A stretch of DNA of 64,000 bases. It comes from Liolophura sinensis. Taxonomy: Eukaryota; Mollusca; Polyplacophora; Chitonida; Chitonidae. Every line of letters starts with the position of its first letter. The stretch's first letter is position 1. Under the pieces are notes generated by a model that worked only from the letters and a program-made list of their open reading frames with translations, did not search any database and had not been told where the DNA came from. Both the position numbers and the translations under genes were made by a program. Positions 21,346-33,813 of the stretch are shown here, piece after piece. The stretch lies in contig NC_088301.1 of the NCBI RefSeq assembly GCF_032854445.1, positions 26,830,402 through 26,894,401 on the forward strand, read 5' to 3'.

Positions 21346-24300
21346 CTGATACAATAGCGATCAGTTTTACGAGTGGAGCAAAACCATCTACATAGTTAGC
21401 GATTGCGTTTTTATAAACTCGGAGGTCGCTAGTTAGAGACCCATATCTATTTTTAACACGTGGAATTTTGCCAGAACAAGAAGGTGAAATCGCAAATCAC
21501 GGTAATGATGTCATAAGTACCCTTGTAGAGAAAATGATTTATACCTTAGACCTTACCTGAGTCAGTTAGATTATCTAATGTTTAAAAACAGCTGTGGTTG
21601 TAACATCTTATTCTCAAGGCACATGAGCCGGACTGCTCATTTTAACAATACGGTGCGGTAGAGAGTAAATACTGTAAAAATGTCGTTCAAGAATATTTGA
21701 GTATGTACTTTGGGAGGGTGGGGGTATGTGGGGTTGTCCTTGTGCTTTTAGGTGTCTTAACATTTTGCTATAATAATCCTAGAGACAACCGAACAGTTTG
21801 GAGATTGAGAGAGAGAATGCTGATAGAACGAGTTCCCAGACCCATTGTTGACACTCCCTGTCGGTCATTAGAGCCCAAAACCTTACGACTTCTCGGGCGA
21901 AAGGCCCGGTCGTCTAAATGATGGATAGCACATTGTTCAATACGTTAACATTCACATGGTCAGTTCATGAGATCCTCGGACTGTATGTCCCTAAACTTAA
22001 TCTCAGATCAGATTAAAAACCAATAAATTCGGATAATCCAGCGGAAAATAACATGAAAGTAACACGTTTTCGAGAAGAAAGACCTAGAAGTCCCATGTCG
22101 AAGTGCTCTTCAGTACAAAAATAAGTTCAGTTGAGGAGATCGTTGCGTAGTACATCCTTAAACTCATTCCTAATCTCACATCAGCTTAATAACGGTAAAA
22201 CTCTGCCCAATCATTCAGCCACAGAATCCAGCTTGTGCAATGACACCAATGTATTAGTCTAATGTTTTCTATAGGAGAAGAAGCTGTAGAAGTCTTATCT
22301 TGAAGCGCTTTGAATAGGGCCTTCCACTGAGAACATACCCTGCTTCAATAATTTGGGGTAATGTACGAGGCACTGATACGAGCTGTTTTTTCTCTTTTAA
22401 GACAAACTGGCTAGGATGACAATAGGTACATTGCTATCTGTGTATGACGTATGGTTTAGTGTACTGGTTCTACACTGCCAGCTGAGCTTTCAAAGAAGCA
22501 TAAACGCTTTTTTACCTTGAAAACCTTAGAGAAATGTCTTTTGTAGATGAATGAAGCCTGTGCTAATTGGTGCAATTAACGTTCGCTGAACCCTTCTTCT
22601 GTCAGTTAAGCCTGACCTGTGTTATAAGATATACCAAACAGTTCCACAGGTGATTAACATTGGCATAGTTACCCTGAACCCCCCAAAAAGTAGAACTGTG
22701 GGTGCAGTTTGAAATCATAATTCTTTTTGAAAATAAAAAAAATATATTGTTAAGCTGGTTAAGGGCAAGTATAAACTTCACAAAAACGATTTTAAAAAAA
22801 TTTTCTAGAGAAGATAACATTCCTCTGGTGTGCCAAAATAAGTAGTCGAATTTGCTGAGGATTTAGAGTAATTCTGGCACAGCTCTTTTGGGATTGTTTA
22901 TCAACACAACGAGGGTATTTGTCACCCTTCCAGATGCCGTGTTTACAAGCAGATCCCCTTTGTTTGTGAGTGAAAAAAAGTAAGTTAATGTCTCTAACAC
23001 GGACAGCTCGCGGGTTGAGGGTTGAACACTTAACGGCTATAAATGTCTGTCGATTGTTTAGCTCCGGTCAGAAGTGAAGATTTGTTAGGAAGCCCCGCCA
23101 ACACTTCCAGTCACACACCGTGCTTTATTCATTTTCGCTGATTTCATTTCCCTCTTTGTAAATGAACCGTGCTGAATCTCGCTAGGTGCTACTTACAATC
23201 CTCATTACCAGTCTAATCATCCGCTCCGCGGTAGGTAACGGTATTCCGTTAAGTCAGATTGGATGCCTAATGTTTAAGCGGCGCTCAGCTGTACAATGTC
23301 GTATCGTGCACAATGATCGTATGCAGAGTTACTATGTTCATTCTTTCCCTGTAATCTATATCCGATAATGTCTTTACCTTTGCACCATAATGACTTCACG
23401 TGCAGGTTATTCCTGCTGGAAACTCGTCCAGATATACAGCTTGTAACTGTCCAAGCTTGTAAACAATGTCCATTTAATTCCAATGAATTTGGACAGAATG
23501 AATTTAGCGTTTCTCCTACTTGTCTCCGGCTTCACATACAGTTAACCTATAATATATAATATAGGTTAAGCTTAACCTATAATAATCGACTATTTGACGT
23601 TGACATGGGCTGGAAACATGATTAAATACAGTTATAAGTCGAAACTTACAACTATTAATTTTACAGCTTGTGCAATCATATATCTCTCAGAAACTTAGGG
23701 ATGTTTGTACACCACCTACAGTTTTAAGGACTCGTGCCTTTCCTACTACAGGTATATGGCAGGGCCATCGGCCATTAATGTTCTGTGGTTTGTGCCCATA
23801 ATCAGGTTCTACTATGATCTACTCCAGGAACTGGTACCTCTCCTGACCAAAGCATCGATGTTTACACGAACCACAAGTGGGTTTATTTGTTTGCGCGTAG
23901 AGTATGTATATTTCTGTGCTGAGTACAATATGTATTTATAAATAAATGTGAAAACATGCAGTGTCCCCATTCTTGCTGCTAATGTCGCTAAGAGCAAGGA
24001 AACAGCATTGGCTGGCCCGGTGTAAGTATAATATGACTGGCTGAGGTGTCATACCTGGTGTCTCGGGCATGATACTTCGGTGGCGGCAGCACTTTGACGG
24101 CATGGACTCGCCCGTCACAAAAAGATTTTGATCAAAGCGTAGGTGTTGATTCGACTGACTGAGTGCGTGGATTGTTTGTGTCAAGAGTAATGTATTAATT
24201 TTAATACCCAGTGCAACATGTATTAATCAATGGATATGTAATCATGCAGTATCCTCGGTCCTGAAAGATTCTTAATTTGCTCTGCATTATTCTTAATATT

Positions 24301-24574
24301 ATTACGAACAATAAGATGAACTCAATAAGTTTTCGTGAAGTCAAATATTTTGGGCCTTGGACCATTCGCCTGATGTTGAGGCTTGTCAGTGTCCAGGTGA
24401 AGAGAAATACACCGTCTAAAACTGTATCTGAGTACAAAAAGTATTGCGTCTTCAGAAAACTACATGCATTGATTTCTAAATTCCATCGAATCCTGGCCTA
24501 ATGAGGACTTATATCAGACGAATTTTGCATCTGCGAACAATTGTCGGACCGTTTGTGCAGTTTGATGTTCGGTA
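21346..24574. other. Unassigned 3.2-kb stretch
   Basis: No SINE, tandem array or exon is recognised. A small inverted repeat of TTAACCTATA lies at 23542-23568, with a further AACCTATAATA copy after it. All frames are 82 codons or shorter and most are paired with antisense frames. Confidence 0.4.
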
Positions 24575-24745
24575 TAGACCACCAATATGTGTAATAAATC
24601 TGTGCGAATCATCGGTTGGAATGTTTGTCAGTAACTTTCCAAAGATGTTTGGATTAAATCGAGCACTCCGTGTTTCCTCCATCTCCAAAAATGAACGGCA
24701 TCGTTCAATGTCTTGAGTATGGCGTAAAACAACCATCAAAAAAGA
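24575..24745 (+). repeat. Old SINE A-related fragment
   Basis: GTTTGTCAGTAACTTTCCAA ... GTGTTTCCTCCATCTCC ... TGTCTTGAGTATGGCGTAAA ... CAACCATCAAAAAA preserves the SINE A order with strong divergence. Confidence 0.55.
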
Positions 24746-26950
24746 CATTAACTAAACACGGTGTGGACAAAATATTCAGGGCTTTGTTAAATGAAACAGG
24801 CTTTCGAATCAATGCTAAATCATGTCAGGAAGAGGCGTTATCAAAACTTTCGAATGCAAACCATAAAACATTTACTGGAGAGAATCATGCCAAGTGACGA
24901 AGGAAAAACGAAACAGTGTCTTGTTAACCATTGAGAACGTGATTATGGGTCTTCTAACGCTTGTATTTTTCCGTTCGTGTCAGCTGTTTACTTCAGGTAG
25001 GTTAATACCCCATGGGGATTCAGGAGTTAAAGACCCTCTGGACAAGCCTGTCAAATTAGACTAATTAACTGGAGCAATCCCTTCTAAACAGAATAGGTCA
25101 TTTTCATTGAAATCATGATTCTGTCCTCGAAAGTGCTTTTGTCCCAGAGTGAGTTCCATGTGATGCCCAATATGATTACGACATTGTGTAGGGCCTGCAA
25201 TAGGTTTCCTGATTCTGAAATGTTCTCGCCACAATTTGGCTGAAATACTTCAAATCTGGCGGCTAAACCCTAATCATCCATTCATTCATCATTTTGAATG
25301 ATGTTTCATCTCTGGTTATGATGGCGGGGTTACCCATTGTTACAAAGATGTATTTTGGTGTGTCACCCTGAAGCATTACGAAGATATCAGCCAGACTTGA
25401 TGCTTCAGTCAGTCGCACCATATATCCACAACTAGTCAGCAAATACAGTTCTATGGTCAATACCTTACGATTTGGCTGTGCGCTGTGACCCTACATTTAA
25501 GTACGGCGGATAAAGAAAAGACAGGAATGGAGTAGAACCAAACCGTAAGATATTGGCCACAGAATTACTGCATGGTCAGTCAGCCCTCTGGTGCTTCCCA
25601 GGACGCCCCCAGCGACAGACCGAGATCCTGTTTTCCTAACCACCCAGTTCCGTTTTACCTTACGTCTTTCCGAGCCTTCCTCTAAAGGGCCTACACAAAT
25701 TTCGGCTTTTGACGGTGCCGTTGTTTAATGCGACGACCGTATAGGACTCATAAAATTATATGGTGAACCATTGATGAAGTCCCCTCCGTCTCGGGGCCGT
25801 GAAGCTTTTGGTTAATACAGCTACTCGTCTTCATTCACCTATCACGTGATAAACAATTGATGACTGTCCCTTGTTCGATTACTTAACACGTGTTCAGAAA
25901 GTCTCGTTAATAACATGTCAGGTCGGGGTGTGCGTGGAGAGAGGAGGGGGAGACCGTTAAGTTCTAAAATAGGATCCAGTGAACGATGGATCATATCGAA
26001 TACCCGTGAGGAAATAACCCTCAACGAACATGTGTTTTATACGCCTTGCTGCCCGATGTTCTGTTATATGTGGTTGTCGGCATTAGACTTATAGCGTCGC
26101 ACTCTCCATGCATGTTGACTCTCTCAGTCTATGTCTTATCCCCATGGTTGACTTTTTACGACATTGCGCGTGCTATTTGCCCGTTAACCTGCTTTCGCTA
26201 AAAAAGGTTTTCACTGTATTTCGGAAACGGAAAGCTTCTAAATTCCTGAATATTCAGATGTTAGATCCAAATTTGCGTCATTATAGACAATAAGATCTGT
26301 GAAATTGGCATTACCACCTCCAACCTGGCGACTCCTTTCAGCTGTGAATTTGTATACAGGCTTGTGTTTTGCAGCGTGTAACCAGTGTGTCGCTTTATAC
26401 ACCTGATTACACCAACAAATGTGTTATGTCTGTCTGAAGTCTAGGAAACCCGCAATCAATTCAATAGTAAACCAGTTCCGGAGCAGACGCGGGGAAATCT
26501 GGCGGCATTAAAAGCGCTTAACTTTCAGAAAAGTAGGCCAAAGGAAGGTTTGGCTTTAGGCTTTTTACAATGAATTTATGTTATACTATTTATTTTGCTT
26601 ATATGTCTTTAATTAAGAGCACAAAGAGTATCACTTGTGCATATGAAAGACGTCACTTCCCTTATATTTTAAAGATAGCAGTTAGTATGATGGGTGTTGA
26701 CGTACCTGACAAAGACGAGGGAACCACTGCACTATGCATCCGAGCAAGCCATTAGATCCTTGAACATGTGACCTGCTGGTTCAATGGCTAACAGTTTCGG
26801 TTAACACTACTTAGATATCCACAAGTTTAACTCCTCGAATTCAAGAATAAGCGTTAATTTGAAGTTTCCGAACTTGCCTCAAAGCAAAGTCGTATAGAAA
26901 AATTGTGACCCTCTTGTTTGTTATCTTGTCATGTGAATGTTTATATCAAC
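24746..26950. other. Unassigned stretch with one SINE-like end
   Basis: A SINE-like 3' end (GGCTGAAATACTTCAAA ... GGCTAAACCCTAATCATCC, then ATTC repeats) lies at about 25225-25290. No exon is recognised. Confidence 0.35.
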
Positions 26951-27087
26951 CCGTTCATACCAAAGCTTGAAGTATTTAATTCCGTCATGCCAAAGTGTGC
27001 CATCTTATCATGCTAAAGTGTGAAATCCCGTCATGCTAAAGTGTGATATCTCGTCATGCCAAACGTTGTCATGCCGCTATGCTAAAT
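26951..27087. repeat. ~24-bp tandem array, about 5 copies
   Basis: The phrase TCATGC(C/T)AAAGTGTG recurs at about 24-bp spacing with drift. Confidence 0.7.
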
Positions 27088-27280
27088 TTATGCAAATAAA
27101 ACGTAGAGCTCTTAGTAGACGGACCATTGTCCAGATGGAACGTGGTATAATCTATAATTATCCCTCATTTGGGTTTGTGTATCGTTATATGCCATAGGAT
27201 GAATGGTTCCGTGGCTCTTGTGAACTGAGAACTCTTCTCAGTACGTATTTATGAGAACAAATTTCTTTATTTTTAAGCAG

Positions 27281-27383
27281 CTGTCAGTGAGGCCTGCGAA
27301 ATACCAGACGGCATTAGAGAATGGTTTGTTGATAATCCAGCTAGAAGCTTAAGACTGGAGACAGCAAACTCTCTTGCCTGCAG
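27281..27383 (+). CDS. Possible orphan internal exon, product unknown
   Basis: A 103-base segment lies between an acceptor-like sequence (TTATTTTTAAGCAG) and a donor-like sequence (TGCAG then GTATAAG). In one frame it is fully open: two bases, 33 codons, two bases. The peptide contains CEIPDGIREWF and LRLETANSLAC. Its composition (two Trp/Phe, several Arg and Glu, two Cys) looks protein-like. I do not recognise a family and found no matching neighbour exon. The chance that a 103-base segment is open in at least one frame is high, so the splice signals carry the case. Confidence 0.25.
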
Positions 27384-28257
27384 GTATAAGAAAAAAAAAT
27401 CTAAAGTCGATTCAGGGACGGATCCCACGGAGATCAGAAAGGCACGAAGTCTGAGGTTTAGTCCGTGGGCCTCGCGAAAGTGACGAATGGGGGAAGAGAA
27501 TCATAGGGTCAAGTTTCATTGAGACGATTCAGCCACCAACTAAGAAAAGAGAGATCCCATTTCTAAGATTGATCAACTTAGCGCCACCTCTCTCCTGTTG
27601 GCAAAACATCTTTGCTCGCTCTGCTGACTGGCTGAAGATGCAGACGTTAACTGACTTTACTAATTCACGCCATGTTTTTAGAAGAGTTCCTCCCGAGTGA
27701 AGAAGAGACAACGGCCCGGCTTCCATTGAGATTCGCACGAATACACTTCCGAGTTATTTCTTTTTATCATGTGGCCTATCTAACAGATATCTTGTTTTAG
27801 ATAATTTTCCAGATCAGTTCTTCGTTGGTTAGTTGCTTTGTGACTTTCTGCTAACGCCAGTGTCACTTTTCCTCGCCCCCCCCCCCCTCAGCCAGAGGGT
27901 ACATTTGTATAGCTTACATGAGCCTGCCGATTTTCCTTACTGTTCATGAAGTAAATCTGATAAGTTGTACCCCAAACGTATTTCGCCAAACCTTTGCTTG
28001 ATCCCATCTCATCCTTCCAATACAGTTTGCAGTTTTCTCTAGAACATATCAAAGATCAACTTGAAATGACCACCATTTTTAAGCTGTTTTTGCGAGAAGT
28101 GAAGTCATAGCATTTTATACTATTGATAATCTGCAGAGGGATGCGTAATAACACTGGGCAAAAACACTTTAGTGCTGTCCAAAACACACCAAAATTCTGA
28201 TATATCGTAACTAGGTGCAAAATAACAGTGCAGAAATATTGTGTCCATAGCCTGTAA
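27384..28257. other. Unassigned stretch
   Basis: It contains a C13-type run at about 27877. No exon or repeat is recognised. Confidence 0.4.
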
Positions 28258-28768
28258 TAATGCAATATTCTCCAATCAGTGCCGCAGCACTGCTCAGTTC
28301 TTATGCATTATTCTCCAATTAGCGTTCCAGCACTGTTCATTCTTATGTATTATTCTCCAATTAGCGTTCCAGCACTGTTCATTTCTTATGCATTACTCTC
28401 CAATTAGCGTTCCAGCACTGTTCATTTCTTATGCATTATTCTCCAATTAGCGTTCCAGCACTGTTCATTTCTTATGCATTATTCTCCAGTTAGCGTTTCA
28501 GCACTGTTCATTTCTTATGCATTATTCTCCAGTTAGCGTTCCAGCAATGTTCGTTTCTTATACAGTATTTTCCGATCTGTATTCCAGCACTCTTCACATC
28601 GAATGGGGTATTTTTCAATCCATGTCCAAATACTCTTCACTTCTTATGCAGTATTTTCCAATCAATGTTCCAGCACTCTTCATTCCTTATGCCGTATTCT
28701 CCAATCAGCATCCCAACACTCTTCATTCCATATGCAGTATTCTCCAATCAACGTCCCAGCACTCTTCA
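28258..28768. repeat. 43-bp tandem array, about 12 copies
   Basis: The units contain ATTCTCCAATTAGCGTTCCA and GCACTGTTCATTTCTTATGC. They are nearly identical at the left and increasingly diverged after about 28560. Open frames of 69-136 codons in several phases (for example 28517-28864 and 28603-29013) come from the array. Confidence 0.92.
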
Positions 28769-30469
28769 CTTCGAACCTTTGGCATCGAGGCACCTCTTCG
28801 AACCGATTGCACGGATTGTGCATGTACAAGGCCACGAGTAAGACTGAGTATTTTTTCAGTGTAGCGAAGAATAACTTTAGTGCATACATTGCTCCTCCTA
28901 CCTTTCACATTGGCCACACAATCCTGTTTCATCCCCATTATACTCTGGGAAGAGTTATGACTGTGCATAAGTCATTCGTCTCTTCGGTCAGAACGTTTGC
29001 ATGTATACCTTAAGGATAATCGACACATTTATGTAGTTATTGTCACCATAAATCCACACGAAAGATCATGTTTTTGCCAATGCTTCCCCTGCTGGAACCA
29101 ACACCGTATATTTATTTGATACAAAATATGAAATCGGAGTTGTCATAATGGTGGAAATGTCCTATCGTACTCCTAATATTTATTGTCGTCTGCTCATTGA
29201 ATCTGTAGCATTTTGGCGCCAAAAGCGCCATACACACCAATGTCTAGTTTTTCCATTGACGTGATTCGCGAAATTAATAACACAATCCTTGAATAAAAAT
29301 GTGTCTGTAAAGTATTCTATCACTTCTTGTGATGGCTTCCCCTGGGTCAGTTTTTTTTTGTAGCCGGTATGGCGTTTCATGGAATCGAATTTTTTATTAC
29401 AAATCCCGTTCCCTTATGTCGTGTTCTGATGTATCCAGCTGACTGGCAATCAAGAGTTAATACCTGGAGAGAAAAAAAGCGCCTCCATCTTGTTTCACAA
29501 ATCGATGTACCCACCATGCACTCTCGATATGAATTCTCCAGGATATAATCTGTTGTCTAGATCGTTTCAAGATTTACCCGGATAACGCATCGAGTGCAGA
29601 GTAGGGAAGCGTAAGATAATAGCTGAGATTAAAGATGAAGCTTTTAGTGGGATTTTAGAACTGGCAACTTTATGACTACCTTTGGTGACATCTGTAACCA
29701 TACGGTTTAACTAATGCTCGCACATTACCCTCGGCGTTACTTTTCCCATCCATTAAAAAGCGATGTAAACGATTTGTCATGAATGGCGACTCCAGAACTG
29801 GCAACATGCGAACTGTCGTAATAATCGATTATATAGCCTGAGAGTGTATTAAAAAGGAGATCTTGTCTTGTTTTCACTGTAGTACTGTCGCATATCCAAC
29901 AGGTTACGACAAATCGCATGACGTGAGCGAGATTTCGCTTAAAAATGCATAGCCTCCATTTGGGGGGTAGGGGAGTGTGCAATATTTCAGCATAATGCTA
30001 CAATACGAGTCGTCGGACGTTCCATCCCATTTGCCAGCCACATTGTTCTGTCTCTAATAGACAGAACGCTTGAGATGGAGGTTCAGTCCCGATGTTGGAC
30101 AGGGCATTTTTGATTTCCCAGGCTCTAACTGTACGTGGTGACACTAATACACCTGCTGGTGGGTTTATGGGTGGAGGAAACTGAACAGTTTTAGCCATGA
30201 AGAGGTAGAAGGGGGAGGGGGCGTAATATTAGGAGCTGTATACTGTCATGCCAGAGCTATCAGGTTTATGCTTGTGAAATCGACATATCTTGTCATGCTA
30301 GCCTTAGCTTCAACGGGACTCGAACTCTCTACCTCACTGGAATGCATATGTTTAATCGGTGGACAACTTATTACGCTGGATTATGCATATACAACTTACC
30401 ACGTTGGTTTAAACGGGGCAATGCCAAGAACCGACACCCACAGAAATCTAGGCGTCTTACAAACAGACA
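28769..30469. other. Unassigned stretch
   Basis: No exon or repeat is recognised. The longest frames are 81 codons or shorter. Confidence 0.4.
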
Positions 30470-30625
30470 TTTGTATGAGTGAAAATGGACGTTTCGAGTC
30501 AAGAATTGCAGGACCAGGATCCAAACCAACATTCAATACAAACCACCAAATAAAATATATAAGGTAAGAAAATAGGACGGATTCATGCAAAAAAGAAGGA
30601 GTCAACAGTTTTCAATGATGACATG
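30470..30625 (+). repeat. Dispersed repeat D2 copy
   Basis: Shared words with 32600-32790 and 42660-42870 in the same order: GGACGTTTCGAG/CAGG, AACCACCAAA, GGATTCATGCAAA and AGTCAACAGTTTTC. No protein is encoded. Confidence 0.55.
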
Positions 30626-31627
30626 AAAAACTAAACCAATGTTCTGTATGCGAAGAAATTGAATCACTATCACGAGTCGATTAAAACGGTCTCGAAGAAA
30701 AACATCGTGTAGCAATATTCCCCCAAAGACGGGTAGATTGTTGCTATGACGACTCGGAGCAGTCGGATAGATAGTCCATGTTGACTCTCGTAATGAGAAA
30801 ATCACCGCGCGATTGCTACATCCCAGAACGCCGGCTTATATATTAAATTGGAATTGAAAATTATGTGTACGAAGATGGCTTAATTTAGTTCCAACCTCTT
30901 CCTCCTCGAATGATGGCCTTCTATCGAATGCTTCTCTGATCTTGTTTCTGGCATCTCTCCTGCTTGCCGTGACAGTACTCAAACATTTATTTTCGAAGAA
31001 TTAGTGTGGCAAAAATTCGCTTGCGTGATTGAGTGAATTTTGACTGCAGGCAGTTCGAAGAGTTCTTCGTAATTCCACAGTGTATAGATCTGTGGAAATG
31101 AAAACCACGATTCCAGGAATTCTAGACAATAACCTTGGAATCAAGTAGCTGGAAGGTCAGTGAGAGTTCCACTTGAATTCATCTTTTCACTTCCATTTTT
31201 GATTGTGACGGAATTCTTCTCGTTACCCTATATCCTGAGAATACCGCCCACACTTTGGCCAATTAAGCGCCACCCACGCCCAACGCCTGAGGTAAGCAAC
31301 ACCCACGGTAACTGTGCATAACGACATATTTGGCACTGTAATTCCTTTAATGTAGTCTGTTAGTAAACACATTCAATTAGATTGATTAATTTGGCACCGG
31401 AGATAAGTAAGAACCTTACACCAAATTGGATTAACCCAAAGAAAACGCCTACATAATCTTTAAATAAGATAAATAAATAAGGAAAACATCTTGAATTACC
31501 TCTTTTTGGCATACGTTAATATTGCCCCCGGCATTATATGTTTGACGTCAGTACAACATTCATTACTGTCTGTGTGTAGACACACGTGAGTCTGACCCAT
31601 ACATGTATTGTCATACATGTATTGTCG

Positions 31628-31629
<2 letters not shown>
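30626..31629. other. Unassigned stretch
   Basis: No exon or repeat is recognised. Confidence 0.4.

Positions 31630-31691
<62 letters not shown>
31630..31691. repeat. (TA)n microsatellite, about 31 units
   Basis: An uninterrupted TA run of about 62 bases. The true length may differ because such runs are hard to sequence. Confidence 0.97.
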
Positions 31692-31694
<3 letters not shown>

Positions 31695-32599
31695 GTTATG
31701 TACGGACATCTATATCATCCGATACTGCACGTCCTTGGTATTAAGGCCAAAGTGGTATTGCTAACCTTTGGGAATTGTCCTACCAGGTGTTTCACAAGAG
31801 AAGTTCAATGAGATAAAAATTTTATTTTCGAATAGTTTAAAGCTTATGCAGTTTCTGACTCTCCGTTTCGAAAGCTTATTGAGAGCTCATACAGGCGTTT
31901 TCACTGTTCCATCTTCCGCTCTCGAACCATATTCGTATAAAACCGTTAGTTCGCTTGCGGCCTTGCGTTAGGAGTTTTTGTAGATATTTTGAAGTGCGGT
32001 TGATTCTTACCAGCCAAACCATACCCGTTATTTAAATAAAACATTTTTGAACAAGTCATGAAACATACATAAATCACGTTACTAGAATTCCATGTCAAAA
32101 ATACCTGCAAAGGTGATAAGAAAAGTTAAATAGCCCTTGAGTACTTAGTAACCCCTTTTATAGCTTACGAATGGTATATGAATGTCAGACTTGCGTGACG
32201 CTTTGTACCACACAGCGTGTAAATGGTAGAACCTGTTACTGGTACCGACCGAGTTTTGGTATTACAGTCGTCTTGCAGCACATGTAGTCATCTGAAGAGA
32301 TTGCGTGACAAAACAAGGTCCATATTATAATTTAAGATATATTTAACAACAACCATACCTAGGTAACAACTCTATTACAGAATTCTCATAAAACCAGGTT
32401 CAGGTAATTTTCTACCATGCAATTTGAACATTGTACTCATTTTGGTCATTTTCGGTATGCCCGTTTTCATTATCGTTAACCAGTTTCCTGTTTTCACACC
32501 ATATAAACATGATATTAACACTTGCGGTAATTTACATTTTTGTGATTGAGCGTATTCATTAAATCTTGAAAGCTGAAAAAGACATTCGCATACCATTCG
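31692..32599. other. Unassigned stretch
   Basis: Frames at 31768-31971 and 32375-32596 (-) have no recognisable features. Confidence 0.4.
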
Positions 32600-32790
32600 T
32601 TCACCGTTTATGGATGTTCCAGGTCAATAATGGCATGATCAACTCCCAGAACCATATTCATCACAATCCACCAAAGAAACATAGAAATGTACGGTATATA
32701 AATTAAGACATTAGGATGAATTCATGTAAACATGAAGCAGTCAACGCTTTTCCTTGATTCCGGAAAGCGCTCTAGGCGAATATTCTAGGC
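32600..32790 (+). repeat. Dispersed repeat D2 copy
   Basis: GGATGTTCCAGGTCAATAAT, CATATTCATCACAATCCACC, GGATGAATTCATG and AGCAGTCAACGCTTTTCC follow the same order as the copies at 30470 and 42660. Confidence 0.6.
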
Positions 32791-32903
32791 GTATAGATAT
32801 TAACCATTTTCCAAATAGTGTATCATACTAGTGTGAAAGAAAATTATTTACATGAATTCAATCAGATTGTACTGTAGATAATCAAGGTTTCAAATCACAA
32901 CGT

Positions 32904-33102
32904 GCGGTCGCTGTGAGTTCAAGTCCAGCTCATGCTAGCTTCCTCTCCGGCCATAAGTGTGAAGGTCCCTCAGCAACCTGCGGATGGTCGTGAGTTTCCC
33001 CCGGGCTCTGCCCGGTTTCCTCCCACCATAATGCTGACTGCCGTCGTATAAGTGAAATATTCTTGAGTACGGCGTAAAACACCAATCAAATAAATAAATA
33101 AA
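32904..33102 (+). repeat. SINE A, 5'-truncated, with target-site duplication
   Basis: The copy starts at GCGGTCGCTGTGAGTTCAAG and ends in (AAAT)n. The flanks TCAAATCACAACGT (32890-32903) and TCAAATCCCAACGT (33103-33116) differ by one base. Confidence 0.9.
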
Positions 33103-33116
33103 TCAAATCCCAACGT

Positions 33117-33552
33117 CAGCAGTTTATTAAAGGTAAAACGATATACATCAAAACATTCATCCATATATCACCGACAATACTGTCGTTGATGAGAACGTTT
33201 TATGTGACCTTTTCTGACCTTTCAAATGTCGTAACCTTTAGTCATTCAAACCGAAGGTAATTCTACCTGCAAAAAAGCATTTGCATAAATGGGAGTGCAA
33301 TGATCATGATGATATTGTGTGTCTAGGTAAGGATGGGTTTCAGTTCTTCCATTCTGATTATTGGTAAAATAATTTGAAAATAGCAACTAGATACAAAACA
33401 GTAATGACCAAAAATGGGGCCTTTCCTCAAAATCTGTGCATGTTTTAATCGATGTTTCTTTTTTTATCGGCTTATCTTTACGGTACATCGTCAACGCTGG
33501 CTTTCTGGGCGAAGGCTGTTTGGTTCTGTATAGAAATGTAAGAGAGTCATAG
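33117..33552. other. Unassigned stretch leading into an open frame
   Basis: The frame of the cysteine-rich segment at 33553 is also open from about 33391 to the TAG at 33550-33552. No start codon or clear splice site marks this part. Confidence 0.3.
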
Positions 33553-33813
33553 TATCCCGGACTCGCACCTTGTCTCGGTAGCAAAGCCTTTGGCAGTCGT
33601 CTGGTTGGCACTCCCCCGGGCACCATTACCTTTGTGCGAGGCGGACTGAGGGGAGAATACAATGATCACCAGATTAATGACTTCCGCACACTGTACAAAG
33701 GCCCATGTTATACAGACAACTGTTTGGACGGAGCACTTTGCTGGGATTACTGTCCATTGGGTTTCAAGGATAGCTCTCTTTATACACACTCAGCCAGAAA
33801 ACACGCACTCTAG
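33553..33813 (+). pseudogene. Cysteine-rich frame, possible last exon or decayed gene
   Basis: From just after a TAG at 33550-33552 the frame runs 86 codons to a TAG at 33811-33813. The C-terminal part holds CYTDNCLDGALCWDYCPLGF, a C-x4-C-x5-C-x3-C spacing followed by Pro-x-Gly-Phe. Such clusters are typical of extracellular disulfide-bonded modules. The expected further cysteine after the GF segment is absent. There is no initiator Met, no clear acceptor (only CATAG at the boundary), and the antisense frame is also open. It may be a terminal exon whose acceptor I cannot place, or a remnant with an in-frame stop. Confidence 0.3.

Noticed and set aside
28241-29013. Overlapping + frames of 69-136 codons
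   Set aside because: They are translations of the 43-bp array.
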